From: Alteromonadaceae bacterium 2753L.S.0a.02
Lineage (GTDB): Bacteria; Pseudomonadota; Gammaproteobacteria; Pseudomonadales; Cellvibrionaceae
NCBI GenBank assembly: GCA_007827375.1
Contig: VISH01000002.1
Coordinates: 1,637,001 to 1,701,000 of the forward strand
Direction of reading: 5' to 3'
Length of the DNA: 64,000 nucleotides
Part shown: in pieces, positions 33,783 through 42,799 of the stretch
Position numbering within the stretch: the first letter of the stretch is position 1
How the letters are laid out: every line of letters starts with the position of its first letter
Notes under the pieces: model-generated
Told to the model about the DNA's origin: nothing
Database searches by the model: none
Seen by the model: the letters and a program-made list of their open reading frames with translations, nothing else
Translations under genes and position numbers: made by a program

Positions 33783-35333
33783 TTACAACTGCGAGCGAAT
33801 TGGCAGGATACTTAGAAAACGACAAACTGCGCGCCGCCAGAAGCCGGTGTCCGGCTCTTTACTAAACTGCTGCACAGTGGCGTTGCTGCGATCTATCCAG
33901 CGAACTTTTTTCTCGTTGTTCAAAACGACCTCGTAGGTATATTCGTCGAGTTTTTGCTGCAGGTTTTCAAGGTGTTTCGTTGCGAGTAATTCAGAGTAAA
34001 TCACCACCCCCATTTCTGTGTTTAGGTTTGCCGAGCGGGGGTCAAAATTAAAACTTCCCACAAAAACCAATTTGCCATCCACAAAGAAAGCTTTGGTATG
34101 AAGCGTGGCTCCTGCGTTTTCGAGATAAATGCGCTCACTGCCGCTAACCGGAGCTTTATAATGGGTTTCATAAAGTTTTGCACCCGTTTTTAAAACATCT
34201 TTGCGGTAGTGGGTATAGCCCGCATGCACCAGTGTATGATTATTGGAGGCCAGTGAATTGGTAATAATTTTAACTTGCACGCCGGCATCGATTAGCGATC
34301 CAATTTCCTTTACACCACTTTTTAATGGTACAAAATAGGGGGATACAATAACTAACTCTTGTTTTGCTTCGCCGAGAATGTCGAGTATTGGCGCCACGAT
34401 AGTTTTGGTATCGGGAGATGCTTTTGCGAAGGCTTTTTCTGGAGCGTCGTAAATGAACTGGTAGGGCGCCCATACGAAAAGGCTGTCTGTCTCATTCACA
34501 AGAAGTTCTATATCGTCTATCACGGCTTTTTCATAGGGCGTGCCTGAGAAATTATTAGTATCTCGTTGTGCTGCCAACAGCAGAGCGTCAACCACCTGTT
34601 TCGGTTCTTTTTTTGATTTTGCGAGTTGGTTTACAGGTACAGATAAGGGGTTGTTCCAATAGGCATCAAACATAGTTGAAACCTCGTGCACGAGTGGCCC
34701 GGTGGCGAGTACATCGGCATCCATGAAGTTCAAATCCTGTCGTGCGGCGAAATATTCTCCTGCGATATTTCGTCCCCCAATGATGGTGAACTGGTTGTCG
34801 GCTGTAAGCGATTTGTTGTGCAATCTGCGATTCAGTTGCGCAAAACTAAACACGTTGCCCAGTCGAAATTTGCGAGCACTCCACGGGTTAAAAAGTCGAA
34901 TTTCAATATTCGGATGTGCGTTTAGTGCAAGCAATGCTTCGTCATAGCCTTGGGTAAAAATATCATCGAGATTAATACGAATCCGAACGCCGCGTTCCGC
35001 TGCCTTGTAAATGGCCGCCGTAAAAATTCTTCCGATGGGGTCGTTCTTAATTAGATAGTATTGAATATCGATACTGCGCGTCGCGGATTCGATGAGAGCG
35101 AGTCGGTAAGCCAATGCCTGTACACCGTCCAGAAGCGGAATGAAACCCGACTGGTCCGGGGGCTGACGCTCAAGCAGGTGTGTCGCTTCCTTACCCAAGG
35201 GTGTTTCAGAGGTATTGGTAAGGGCGAAGCTTTCGGATTTGGTCTGATGGTAATCTACGCTAGCACATCCGGTTGTACCGCATAGTAGTAGCGTCAACCA
35301 GAAGGCCTGCCAACCGACGCGAAACGCTTGCAT
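33783..35333 (-). CDS. Phospholipase D / cardiolipin synthase C-like lipoprotein
   Basis: 516-aa protein with a lipoprotein signal (hydrophobic stretch ending C-G-T-T-G-C). Two HKD motifs are complete: H-N-K-S-L-T-A-D followed by G-G-R-N-I, and H-T-K-A-F-F-V-D followed by G-S-F-N-F-D. This arrangement matches ClsC/YmdC-type cardiolipin synthases, though those are not always lipoproteins; the substrate is inferred. No ymdB-like partner is present. Confidence 0.85.
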   Translation of the reverse strand: MQAFRVGWQAFWLTLLLCGTTGCASVDYHQTKSESFALTNTSETPLGKEATHLLERQPPDQSGFIPLLDGVQALAYRLALIESATRSIDIQYYLIKNDPIGRIFTAAIYKAAERGVRIRINLDDIFTQGYDEALLALNAHPNIEIRLFNPWSARKFRLGNVFSFAQLNRRLHNKSLTADNQFTIIGGRNIAGEYFAARQDLNFMDADVLATGPLVHEVSTMFDAYWNNPLSVPVNQLAKSKKEPKQVVDALLLAAQRDTNNFSGTPYEKAVIDDIELLVNETDSLFVWAPYQFIYDAPEKAFAKASPDTKTIVAPILDILGEAKQELVIVSPYFVPLKSGVKEIGSLIDAGVQVKIITNSLASNNHTLVHAGYTHYRKDVLKTGAKLYETHYKAPVSGSERIYLENAGATLHTKAFFVDGKLVFVGSFNFDPRSANLNTEMGVVIYSELLATKHLENLQQKLDEYTYEVVLNNEKKVRWIDRSNATVQQFSKEPDTGFWRRAVCRFLSILPIRSQL

Positions 35334-35432
35334 AGCTTTGTGCTCTTTTAAGAAACCGAGTTGGGATTATATAAAAAAGCGCTGTAGTGATGCACTCGAG
35401 AGCTGAGATTGGCGGGCTGGGACTTTCTGAAA

Positions 35433-35508
35433 TGGCGTCCCCACCAGGACTCGAACCTGGAGCTCGCGCTTAGGAGGCGCGGGATTTATCCTGTTAATCG
35501 ATGGGGAC
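35433..35508 (-). tRNA. tRNA-Arg (anticodon CCU)
   Basis: Complete cloverleaf on the minus strand: 7-bp acceptor stem (GTCCCCA / TGGGGAC), D-stem GATT/AATC, anticodon stem CGCGC/GCGCG with loop CTCCTAA, T-stem CCAGG/CCTGG with TTCGAGT, discriminator G and encoded CCA (76 nt). The anticodon CCT lies opposite AGG at 35472-35474, so it reads AGG codons. Confidence 0.97.
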
Positions 35509-35721
35509 GTACCGGAAGGCCGCGAAACTATACCAAAACCTCTTGGTCAATTACAAAATCAATGGTCGAATAAAGTCTTTGTGAGACCTCTGATGGCGGC
35601 TCTGGTCGCCATCAACCCGGAAACAGACGGTGCAATAGTGGCTATGTGTGAATATGTCACCGACCGCTATCGTTCAGCAAGTTACCATAGTCCGGGCCTC
35701 AATCCAGCTTCAGGAGCACAC

Positions 35722-37746
35722 ATGAAAAAATTGCTAGTTCTCGCCTGTTTAACCATGTTGTCGGCGTGTGGCACTAAAGAGTCCGCCCCGTTGACCAATA
35801 ATTCAGGCATTGATCTTTCAAAAATGGACACCAGTATTCGGCCGCAGGATGACTTTTATCTTTACGCCAATGGTACCTGGCTTAAAAATACTGAAATTCC
35901 CGCGGACAAAGTGCGCATTGGAAATTTCGATACGCTGCGAGACAAGGTTGATGAAGAAGTTAGAGTGATTATTGAACAGGCTGCAGACAACAGCAGCGCC
36001 AAGGTCGGGTCTCCTGATCAGAAAGTCGGTGGCCTGTATGCAAGCTTTATGGATGTCGCTACCCTTAATGAGTTGGGGATTCAGCCGTTGGAAAAATATC
36101 TAAAGCGTATTGAATCGATAAGCAGCCACGCAGATATTGCTGCCTATATGGGAGAAACCACACATCTCGAGGTTACTGCTCCGTTTTCACTGGGCGTAAT
36201 TGAAGATTTTAAAGATCCCACACGTTACCAGGTGTTCCTGGTACAGGATGGTTTAGGCTTGCCCAATCGGGACTACTATTACGACGATTCTGAAAAAGGC
36301 CTGAGCTATATTGCTGCCTACAAAGCCTATGCCGCGGCCATGTTCGAGGTTTTGGGTAATCCAGAACCACAAGCGACGGCCGAAGCGGTTTATGGTCTGG
36401 AAAAGCAACTGGCTAAGTTCCAACGCAACCCGGTGGAAAATCGTCAATACGACCGCTGGGACAACAAGTATGATCTCACCAAACTCAATACACTAATGGC
36501 TGATTTCAATTGGCCGGCGTATGTATCTGAAGCTGCGATAGAGTCTCAACCAAACGTTAGCGCAGCTCAGCCCGAATATTTTCAAGCTCTGAACGGCATT
36601 ATCGAAAATACTCCGGTGGCTTTGTGGCGAGATTATTTTAAGCTGAGAATGCTGGCCGATTCTGCGACCTTGCTCAGTGAAGATATCTACGCAATTCAAT
36701 TTGAGTTTTACAACAAAACTTTACGCGGGCAGGAGCAACCGCTACCTCGCTGGCAGCGCGGGGTGTCTTTGGTTAATGCCAGCCTGGGTGAGCTGGTTGG
36801 ACAGATATACGTAAAAGAGCATTTTCCACCGGAATACAAAGCCCGCATGATGACGCTGGTGGATAATCTGGTGGCGTCCTATGGCGAATCTATTCGTGAA
36901 ATCGACTGGATGAGCGATGCAACCAAGCAAAAAGCCTTGCAGAAACTGGCCAATTTTCTTCCCAAAGTGGGTTATCCCGATACCTGGAAAAGTTACGACA
37001 CCGTCTCGATTAACGATTCACTCCTGCAAAACGTTGCCAACGCAACCCGTTGGAACCATGATTATGAGCTCCAAAAGTTGGGTCGACCTGCCGACCGCCG
37101 CGAATGGGGCATGACTCCACAAGTGGTCAATGCCTACTACCACCCCATTCAAAACACCATCAACTTCCCAGCGGCGATACTACAGCCGCCGTTTTTCAAC
37201 ATGACTGCCGACGATGCTGTTAACTATGGCGCAATAGGTATGGTGATTGGCCATGAATTAGGCCATGGTTTTGACGACCAAGGCTCTAAATTTAACGGTG
37301 ATGGTAAATTAGAAAATTGGTGGACCGACGAAGATCGAGCTGCGTTTGAAAAGCTCACTGGTAAACTCATCGCCCAATACAATGCGTTTGAACCTCTCCC
37401 GGGACTGCATGTAAACGGTGAGTTGACTCAAGGAGAAAATATTGGCGATTTGGCGGGTGTTTCCATCGCTTACAAAGCTTACAAAAAGTCGTTACATGGA
37501 AAGCAGGCTCCCGTCATAGATGGATTGACGGGGGATCAACGTTTCTTTTTGGGGGCTGCTCAGGCATTTTTGGGTAAATATCGCGATGAAGCCCTGCGAG
37601 ATCAGATAAAAACCGATCCGCATTCGCCCTCGCGCTATCGTGTGGAAGGAGTCGTTCAGAATGTGGATGCGTTCTACGATGCGTTTAATGTTGCCGCCGG
37701 AGACCGCCACTACCTGCCGCCGGAGGAGCGAGTGCGCATCTGGTAA
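35722..37746 (+). CDS. M13 family zinc metallopeptidase lipoprotein (neprilysin/PepO-like)
   Basis: 674 aa. The start at 35722 gives a classic lipoprotein signal (M-K-K-L-L-V-L-A-C-L, lipobox L-S-A-C with Cys16) and has CAGGAG upstream; the frame is open to a GTG at 35581 but that would bury the signal. Gluzincin motif H511-E-L-G-H515 and third ligand Glu572 in G-E-N-I-G-D-L-A-G are present, with N-A-Y-Y-H-P before them. Predicted to degrade peptides in the periplasm or at the cell surface. It converges on flgN. Confidence 0.93.
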   Translation: MKKLLVLACLTMLSACGTKESAPLTNNSGIDLSKMDTSIRPQDDFYLYANGTWLKNTEIPADKVRIGNFDTLRDKVDEEVRVIIEQAADNSSAKVGSPDQKVGGLYASFMDVATLNELGIQPLEKYLKRIESISSHADIAAYMGETTHLEVTAPFSLGVIEDFKDPTRYQVFLVQDGLGLPNRDYYYDDSEKGLSYIAAYKAYAAAMFEVLGNPEPQATAEAVYGLEKQLAKFQRNPVENRQYDRWDNKYDLTKLNTLMADFNWPAYVSEAAIESQPNVSAAQPEYFQALNGIIENTPVALWRDYFKLRMLADSATLLSEDIYAIQFEFYNKTLRGQEQPLPRWQRGVSLVNASLGELVGQIYVKEHFPPEYKARMMTLVDNLVASYGESIREIDWMSDATKQKALQKLANFLPKVGYPDTWKSYDTVSINDSLLQNVANATRWNHDYELQKLGRPADRREWGMTPQVVNAYYHPIQNTINFPAAILQPPFFNMTADDAVNYGAIGMVIGHELGHGFDDQGSKFNGDGKLENWWTDEDRAAFEKLTGKLIAQYNAFEPLPGLHVNGELTQGENIGDLAGVSIAYKAYKKSLHGKQAPVIDGLTGDQRFFLGAAQAFLGKYRDEALRDQIKTDPHSPSRYRVEGVVQNVDAFYDAFNVAAGDRHYLPPEERVRIW

Positions 37747-37803
37747 AGCTATACGTCATATATCGTGGGTGAGGTCAATCGGCTAGCTGCTAACAGCAGC
37801 TCC

Positions 37804-38289
37804 TTAGGCTTCTCCCACCTTGTGCGAATAGCCGCTGGTTGTTGATTTACCGTTGGCTGAATAGAGATTGGGCGCAGCGGTCTGTCCGCGAACAATGTCG
37901 AGCAGACGCGAAAAGGTTTTCTGATTTTTCGCTAAAATTTTACCGTTGATTTCATTCTCTTCCTTGCACTTATGCTGCAAAGTTTTGAGCTTCTCCCAGG
38001 TGGGTTTTAAATTGGGTGTGGTGTCTTTCATCACCGTTTCCCAGAGGTTTTTTTGCTCGGAAATACTCAAGGCTTGTTTTTGCGCAAAATTCTGTAGCCA
38101 TTGGCTACGGAGTATAGCGCTTTGTTCCAGCACAGTGAGTTTCTCGGTTTTCTGTTCGATTATCGCATCGAGAGTCTCGAACTCCCTGTTGGTCAAAGCT
38201 TCCCGTTCCGCGGCGAGTAAATCGAGCAGAGTTTCGCAGGCGGCGATATCACTTTGCAGTTGAGCCTGCAGTTGTTGCGGATTGATCAT
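37804..38289 (-). CDS. flgN: Flagellar export chaperone FlgN
   Basis: 161-aa, largely helical, cytosolic chaperone for the hook-filament junction proteins FlgK and FlgL. Weak sequence conservation, but the heptad-rich N-terminal helices and C-terminal tail (Y-S-A-N-G-K-S-T-T-S-G) are typical, and it directly follows flgM. The ATG at 38289 is preferred over GTG 38319 because of GAGATA upstream and the M-I-N-x-x-Q-L start. Confidence 0.85.
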   Translation of the reverse strand: MINPQQLQAQLQSDIAACETLLDLLAAEREALTNREFETLDAIIEQKTEKLTVLEQSAILRSQWLQNFAQKQALSISEQKNLWETVMKDTTPNLKPTWEKLKTLQHKCKEENEINGKILAKNQKTFSRLLDIVRGQTAAPNLYSANGKSTTSGYSHKVGEA

Positions 38290-38471
38290 AGCGTTTATCT
38301 CTGTGGCCGTAGCGCACAATCAAAGTGTTTCCACTGGGTGTTGCTAACTAAAGAATAGTTGTTTCGTGGCTGCGCGACGAAATATTGTCGCTATGCTGTT
38401 TTACAGCAAATTCTATGGGAACAACGCAATTAATGTGCCCGGCAGCATTTGCCGGGGCAGGGAGGTGGGGT

Positions 38472-38786
38472 TTACTTGAAGGAACCGTCTTGCTCAAGCA
38501 TGCTATCGGCGATGGCCTGTGCATCCACCTGATAACTGCCATTTGCCAATGCGGCGCGTACCTGAGCGACTTTGTCGTGGTTGATTTCTGCATCTCCGGA
38601 AAGTTCTGACGCCAATTTAGCCAGAGTTTGGCCTTTCTGGCTCAGTGAAACGCTATCAGGCGCAGAGCTGGAATCCGATTCACTGGGAGGCACAGCGGTT
38701 TTTTGCGTCGTGGCCAAGCGAGACTTTGCCGAGCCGGAAGCAGCCGCATTGGTTGAGTTCAGATTGTTGCCAGGATCAATAACCAT
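38472..38786 (-). CDS. flgM: Anti-sigma-28 factor FlgM
   Basis: 104 aa. Binds FliA (sigma-28) until exported through the completed hook. A Ser/Ala-rich flexible N-terminus begins M-V-I-D, and the C-terminal sigma-binding helices contain V-S-L-S-Q-K-G and V-A-Q-V-R-A-A-L-A-N-G-S-Y-Q-V-D with D-S-M-L-E near the end. A strong sigma-28 promoter lies upstream. The HsbA/HsbR-like genes at 25 kb may act on this protein. Confidence 0.92.
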   Translation of the reverse strand: MVIDPGNNLNSTNAAASGSAKSRLATTQKTAVPPSESDSSSAPDSVSLSQKGQTLAKLASELSGDAEINHDKVAQVRAALANGSYQVDAQAIADSMLEQDGSFK

Positions 38787-38854
38787 TGTAATATCCACAC
38801 ATTCGTTGGGTGGAAGCATTCGTGATTGAACGATTTACCACCACTGTACACTGG

Positions 38855-38881
38855 CTTTCGGCCGCATTTCCAGAAACTTTA
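38855..38881 (-). promoter_or_regulatory. Sigma-28 (FliA) promoter of flgM
   Basis: On the minus strand TAAAGTTT (38881-38874), 11 nt, then GCCGAAAG (38862-38855). This is close to the consensus TAAAGTTT-N11-GCCGATAA with exact spacing. It lies about 70 nt upstream of flgM, partly overlapping nothing but the gap after flgA, and gives flgM its own autoregulated transcription apart from flgA. Confidence 0.85.
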
Positions 38882-38888
38882 GTGTTTT

Positions 38889-39668
38889 TTACCAAGAAGC
38901 CACCTGAACTTCACCCGGGCCCATCACCAGGCCGTCAACAACCCGATTTGAGCGATCGTTACGAACTTTAATCTGTTCTCCCAGGTGACCATTTGCCAGC
39001 GCTGTGCCTTCAGTTACTACAGACAGAACGCGGGTACGTGCCCTAAGCACCACAGTATCCCCCTTGGAGATCAAATCAGGCTGCTTCAACTGATTGAGCT
39101 TTACCACCTCGCCGGAACGCAACTGGCGCTTGGCTTCGAGTCCCACCAGGCGGGTTGCATCGCGCACATAGCCATTGCCGAGTGATGCGGTGTTCATATT
39201 AATTGGCGTAAGATCTTCTTCATTGATCAGCTCGCCACGCGCAATGTTTTTGTTAACGGTGAGAACCGCTTCGTAGGTTTCTATTTTCACGGGGACATAA
39301 ATACTCCAGCGAGGACCACCCTGGCAGCTGGTTTTTACAGTGAGATTGGCGTTGCCATGGCCGGAGGTATTCAGCTTAAACGTCAAAGGACTGTCACAAG
39401 CGCCCAGGCGAAGGCGCGAATCGAGATTCCCGGGAACCACAAGCAGCGTTTCGCCCAGTTTCAGATGCGGGTAGGCCGGTAGCATTTGCTGCTCGACAAA
39501 GGCTTGCACTTTCGCACTCAGGTCGTTGATATCAATATAATTACTGTTCGCCAGGGCTGTTGGAATGTGGCATACCGCCAAAGCGAAGCCACTCAAAAAG
39601 AGCCGCCCACTGAGGTTGTTTCGAAGCAGGCGCTTTAGGTGTAGCCGCAATAAAAAAAAACGTCGCAT
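38889..39668 (-). CDS. flgA: Flagellar P-ring assembly chaperone FlgA
   Basis: 259-aa periplasmic protein with an N-terminal basic region and hydrophobic signal (about 20-41). The C-terminal SAF domain is recognisable: A-R-G-E-L-I-N-E-E-D-L, L-V-G-L-E-A-K-R-Q-L-R-S-G-E-V and the end G-P-G-E-V-Q-V-A. It assists FlgI polymerisation into the P ring. Divergent from cheV and preceded by a sigma-54 site. Confidence 0.92.
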   Translation of the reverse strand: MRRFFLLRLHLKRLLRNNLSGRLFLSGFALAVCHIPTALANSNYIDINDLSAKVQAFVEQQMLPAYPHLKLGETLLVVPGNLDSRLRLGACDSPLTFKLNTSGHGNANLTVKTSCQGGPRWSIYVPVKIETYEAVLTVNKNIARGELINEEDLTPINMNTASLGNGYVRDATRLVGLEAKRQLRSGEVVKLNQLKQPDLISKGDTVVLRARTRVLSVVTEGTALANGHLGEQIKVRNDRSNRVVDGLVMGPGEVQVASW

Positions 39669-39796
39669 TTCGATTCTTGTCCTATGCTGTAAGTAGTATT
39701 AACACCGCTTGAACCGCAGTATCACAAAGTGCGTGACAAATATTTGGCACTTTTCTGCCTTCACAACTGAAAAGTTTGTTCCGTAACTAAAATTTA

Positions 39797-39811
39797 GCAA
39801 AGCCTGTGCCG
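39797..39811 (-). promoter_or_regulatory. Sigma-54 promoter for flgA
   Basis: Minus strand CGGCACAGGCTTTGC: -24 GG at 39810-39809 and -12 GC at 39798-39797 with the required 10 nt between them. Predicted start near 39786, about 118 nt ahead of flgA. Confidence 0.72.
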
Positions 39812-39857
39812 TCTGCCAGGCAAGAAGTTAAAAACGCAATTGTTAAGAGGGCCTTTT

Positions 39858-40808
39858 ATGGCTGGGGTATTAGACAGCGTTAACCAACGTACCCAATTGG
39901 TGGGGCAAAACCGCTTGGAGCTGTTGTTATTTAATTTAGGTGGCGCGCAGCTTTACGGCATTAACGTTTTTAAAGTGAAAGAAGTTTTACAATGCCCGCC
40001 TCTAAGCGAAATCCCCAAACGTAATCCCGTTGTGCGCGGGGTCGCGCACATACGCGGTGGCACTATTCCGATTATGGATTTGCGGCAGGCTACCGGGCAT
40101 CGGCCACTTGATAATATTGAAAATTGTTTCGTTATCATCACGGAATACAACCGATCAACTCAGGGCTTCTTAGTCCGTGGAGTTGAGCGTATTGTTAATA
40201 TGAACTGGGGTGACATACACCCACCACCCAAAGGCGCTGGAAGAGAGAATTATCTGACTGCGGTCACCGAAGTCGAAGGTAAATTGGTTGAAATAATCGA
40301 CGTCGAAAAAATACTTGCCGAGGTTTCTCCGCTTCCCTCTGAGGTGAGTGCTGAGGTTATCGAAGATGCTCAGCGTGACACGGTGGTTTGTAAACATGTT
40401 TTGATCGTTGATGACTCAACCATCGCACGCAAACAAATTCAAAAGGTTATGCAATCCCTGGGTTGTAAAACGACGCTTAAAAAAGATGGTAGGGAAGCAC
40501 TCAATTATCTGGAAGAATTGCTTTCAGAAGGAAAAGATCCGTATCACGAACTCTTGCTTATCATTTCGGATATTGAAATGCCGGAAATGGATGGGTACAC
40601 CTTTACTGCAGAGGTTCGGGCAAACAATCAGTTAAAAAACATGCATGTGATATTACACACCTCCTTAAGTGGCGTTTTCAACGAGGCCATGGTGAAGAAA
40701 GTGGGAGCCGATGATTTTCTTGCAAAATTTCACCCCGATGAACTGGCGAAACGTGTGAATATTCGTATAGATCAACTTACTGGCGAAGGCGAAATCGTTG
40801 CAGAATAA
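39858..40808 (+). CDS. cheV: Chemotaxis protein CheV
   Basis: 316 aa: an N-terminal CheW-like coupling domain (about 15-150) and a C-terminal receiver (about 180-310) with acidic D-D-S and phospho-acceptor Asp238 in I-S-D-I-E-M-P-E-M-D-G. It couples receptors to CheA and may act as a phosphate sink. The ATG at 39858 follows AGAGGG with good spacing. cheR follows, the same order as in Pseudomonas next to flgA-flgM-flgN. Confidence 0.95.
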   Translation: MAGVLDSVNQRTQLVGQNRLELLLFNLGGAQLYGINVFKVKEVLQCPPLSEIPKRNPVVRGVAHIRGGTIPIMDLRQATGHRPLDNIENCFVIITEYNRSTQGFLVRGVERIVNMNWGDIHPPPKGAGRENYLTAVTEVEGKLVEIIDVEKILAEVSPLPSEVSAEVIEDAQRDTVVCKHVLIVDDSTIARKQIQKVMQSLGCKTTLKKDGREALNYLEELLSEGKDPYHELLLIISDIEMPEMDGYTFTAEVRANNQLKNMHVILHTSLSGVFNEAMVKKVGADDFLAKFHPDELAKRVNIRIDQLTGEGEIVAE

Positions 40809-40849
40809 TATTGTCGTGGTACCTCTCAAATTGCGCTGAGCCTGTAACT

Positions 40850-41713
40850 ATGAGTGGCAACACAAATCCTCTTCAGCATGGTCGCGTACAACTCGATGCC
40901 CGGGAATTCACAGAATTTCGCGATTTTTTACAGCAGGTGGCTGGTATTGATTTAGGGCATAATAAACAATACTTGGTAGCTACCCGTATTCGGCGCATTC
41001 TTATAGACTACCATTGCCAAACATTGGGCGAACTTACCGCGCAAATTCGCTTACCATCCAATAGGGAACTGCGCCAAAAAGTGGTCGATGCTATGACCAC
41101 CAACGAAACTTTCTGGTTTCGTGATTTATACCCCTTCGAATATCTGCGCAATTCGTTGTTGCCGGATCTAGTCAATAAAAGCGCCAATAACCGCATACGA
41201 ATTTGGTCCGCCGCATGTTCATCGGGCCAGGAGCCCTATTCGATCAGCATGATTGTTGAAGAATTTATACGCGCGCAATTGGGGTTGAATGCTTTGCCGG
41301 TGGAAATTGTGGCAACGGACCTTTCCAGCAAGATACTGGACAGTGCTCGAAAAGGTGAGTACGACCGACTTTCTATCGCTCGTGGTTTATCAGATTTGCG
41401 CTTGAAAAATTTCTTTGACCAAAGCGACGCAGATACCTGGCGGGTGAAGCATACAATTAAAGAACGCATTACCTTCAAACCGATGAATTTGCAGGATTCC
41501 TATTTGCTGTTGGGTCGATTTGATGTCGTATTTTGTCGCAACGTACTAATTTATTTTTCGTCTGATCTGAAGCGCGATATTCTTAAGCGCATTCACGGTG
41601 CCATGAAGCCTGGTGGCTACCTGTTTCTCGGGTCGTCTGAAAGTCTCTCGGGTATGAACGATCTCTTCGAAATGTTGCATTGTAGCCCCGGAGTCGTTTA
41701 CCGCGCGCGCTGA
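40850..41713 (+). CDS. cheR: Chemotaxis methyltransferase CheR
   Basis: SAM-dependent methyltransferase (287 aa) that methylates glutamates in chemoreceptors. N-terminal helical domain, then the SAM-binding region W-S-A-A-C-S-S-G-Q-E-P-Y-S, A-T-D-L-S-S-K-I-L and F-D-V-V-F-C-R-N-V-L-I-Y-F, all family signatures. The ATG at 40850 is chosen over 40811, which would add residues with no family support. cheV lies 41 nt upstream. Confidence 0.95.
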   Translation: MSGNTNPLQHGRVQLDAREFTEFRDFLQQVAGIDLGHNKQYLVATRIRRILIDYHCQTLGELTAQIRLPSNRELRQKVVDAMTTNETFWFRDLYPFEYLRNSLLPDLVNKSANNRIRIWSAACSSGQEPYSISMIVEEFIRAQLGLNALPVEIVATDLSSKILDSARKGEYDRLSIARGLSDLRLKNFFDQSDADTWRVKHTIKERITFKPMNLQDSYLLLGRFDVVFCRNVLIYFSSDLKRDILKRIHGAMKPGGYLFLGSSESLSGMNDLFEMLHCSPGVVYRAR

Positions 41714-41864
41714 GTCATTGCGCTGCGCCGCCATATTCCTCTTTCTCCCTCCAGGACTTCCGCCGCGGAAAGTCTTTGCCGCTTTTGCCGCTCAATGCCT
41801 ATTTTGTCTTTATTGTAATTAAATAAATACATATAAAACAAGAAGTTAATCGTCGAATTTGTAG

Positions 41865-41882
41865 TTGGCACAGGCGTTGCAA
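41865..41882 (+). promoter_or_regulatory. Sigma-54 promoter for flgBCDE
   Basis: TTGGCACAGGCGTTGCAA: -24 GG at 41867-41868 and -12 GC at 41879-41880, ten bases between. Near-perfect match to the TGGCAC-N5-TTGC consensus, 42 nt upstream of the flgB ATG. Confidence 0.92.
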
Positions 41883-41923
41883 TTTTTCGCTGTAAGTATA
41901 TTTTTAAAGCGGAAATTAACGCA

Positions 41924-42328
41924 ATGGCAATTACTTTTGAAAAAGCACTGGGTATCCATGAGTCAGCAATGCGCCTGCGGGCCGAACGCGCCGGTGTTTT
42001 GGCCAGTAATCTTGCAAATGCTGATACTCCCGGGTTTAAGGCGAAAGATATCGATTTTAAACAGGCCTTGTCGCAACAGCTCACTCATTCTCAGGGTGAT
42101 ATTGCGATGGCGGTAACGCGTGGCAATCACATGCAGTTGTCCGAGGGGATGATCGGCGGTAGCCAGACACTTTATCGTGTCCCCAATCAACCATCTATTG
42201 ATGGCAATACCGTCGAAGAACAAGTGGAACACGCTGAATTTATGAAAAATAATTTGGAGTTTCAGGCGAGTTTTACATTTTTAAATAGCAAATTTAAGGG
42301 CTTAACCAAAGCCATTAAAGGCGAGTGA
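41924..42328 (+). CDS. flgB: Flagellar proximal rod protein FlgB
   Basis: 134 aa, exported by the flagellar type III apparatus. N-terminal rod motif R-A-x-R-A-G-V-L-A-S-N-L-A-N-A-D-T-P-G-F-K-A-K-D continues the family pattern, and the C-terminal helix contains N-N-L-E-F-Q-A-S. First gene of flgBCDE; flgC begins 12 nt after it. Confidence 0.96.
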   Translation: MAITFEKALGIHESAMRLRAERAGVLASNLANADTPGFKAKDIDFKQALSQQLTHSQGDIAMAVTRGNHMQLSEGMIGGSQTLYRVPNQPSIDGNTVEEQVEHAEFMKNNLEFQASFTFLNSKFKGLTKAIKGE

Positions 42329-42340
42329 GGTGCTTGAGCC

Positions 42341-42778
42341 ATGAGTTTATCAAACATCTTTAATGTCGCGGGATCGGGTATGAATGCCCAGAGCATGCGA
42401 TTAAATACCACTGCCAGTAATATTGCCAATGCGGAAACTGCGAGTTCGAGCAGCGCGCACACCTATCGTGGCCGGCATCCGGTTTTTGCCAGCGTGCAAG
42501 CGGCGATGATGGCTGGTGAAAGCGGTGTAATCAGTGATGACCAGAGTGCCGTGGGCGTGCGAGTGGCCGGTATTGTTGAAAGTGCCGCACCGTTGCAGGC
42601 GCGCTACGAACCCAATAGCCCGAATGCCGATGAGGAGGGTTATGTCTATTACCCCAATGTGAATATCGTTGAGGAAATGACAAATATGATCTCAGCATCG
42701 CGTTCTTTCCAGGTTAACGTTGAAGTGATGAACAGTGCCAAGCAGATGGTTCAGCGTGTGTTGACGCTGGGGCAATAA
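42341..42778 (+). CDS. flgC: Flagellar proximal rod protein FlgC
   Basis: 145 aa. N-terminal M-S-L-S-N-I-F-N-V-A-G-S-G-M, the N-T-T-A-S-N-I-A-N-A-E motif and the C-terminal M-I-S-A-S-R-S-F-Q-V-N-V-E-V-M-N-S-A-K helix define FlgC. Length is typical. Followed 21 nt later by flgD. Confidence 0.97.
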   Translation: MSLSNIFNVAGSGMNAQSMRLNTTASNIANAETASSSSAHTYRGRHPVFASVQAAMMAGESGVISDDQSAVGVRVAGIVESAAPLQARYEPNSPNADEEGYVYYPNVNIVEEMTNMISASRSFQVNVEVMNSAKQMVQRVLTLGQ

Positions 42779-42799
42779 AGGAGATCGGGAGCTAAAACC

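Noticed and set aside
35433..35508. tRNA-Arg as an integration site for a mobile element
   Set aside because: No integrase, no repeated 3' tRNA end and no foreign-looking genes nearby; both sides hold ordinary chromosomal genes.
35581..35721. Extended N-terminus for the M13 peptidase
   Set aside because: It would place the lipoprotein signal internally; the ATG at 35722 has an RBS and a proper signal peptide.
37785..37801. 7-bp hairpin between the M13 peptidase gene and flgN
   Set aside because: Perfect stem with a 3-nt loop but no T-run on either strand, so not called a terminator.
39745..39759. Possible plus-strand sigma-54 site for cheV (TGGCACTTTTCTGCC)
   Set aside because: The GG and GC are separated by nine bases, not ten; this spacing is rarely tolerated. 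A nearby sigma-28-like match for cheV is also off by one and poor in the -10.
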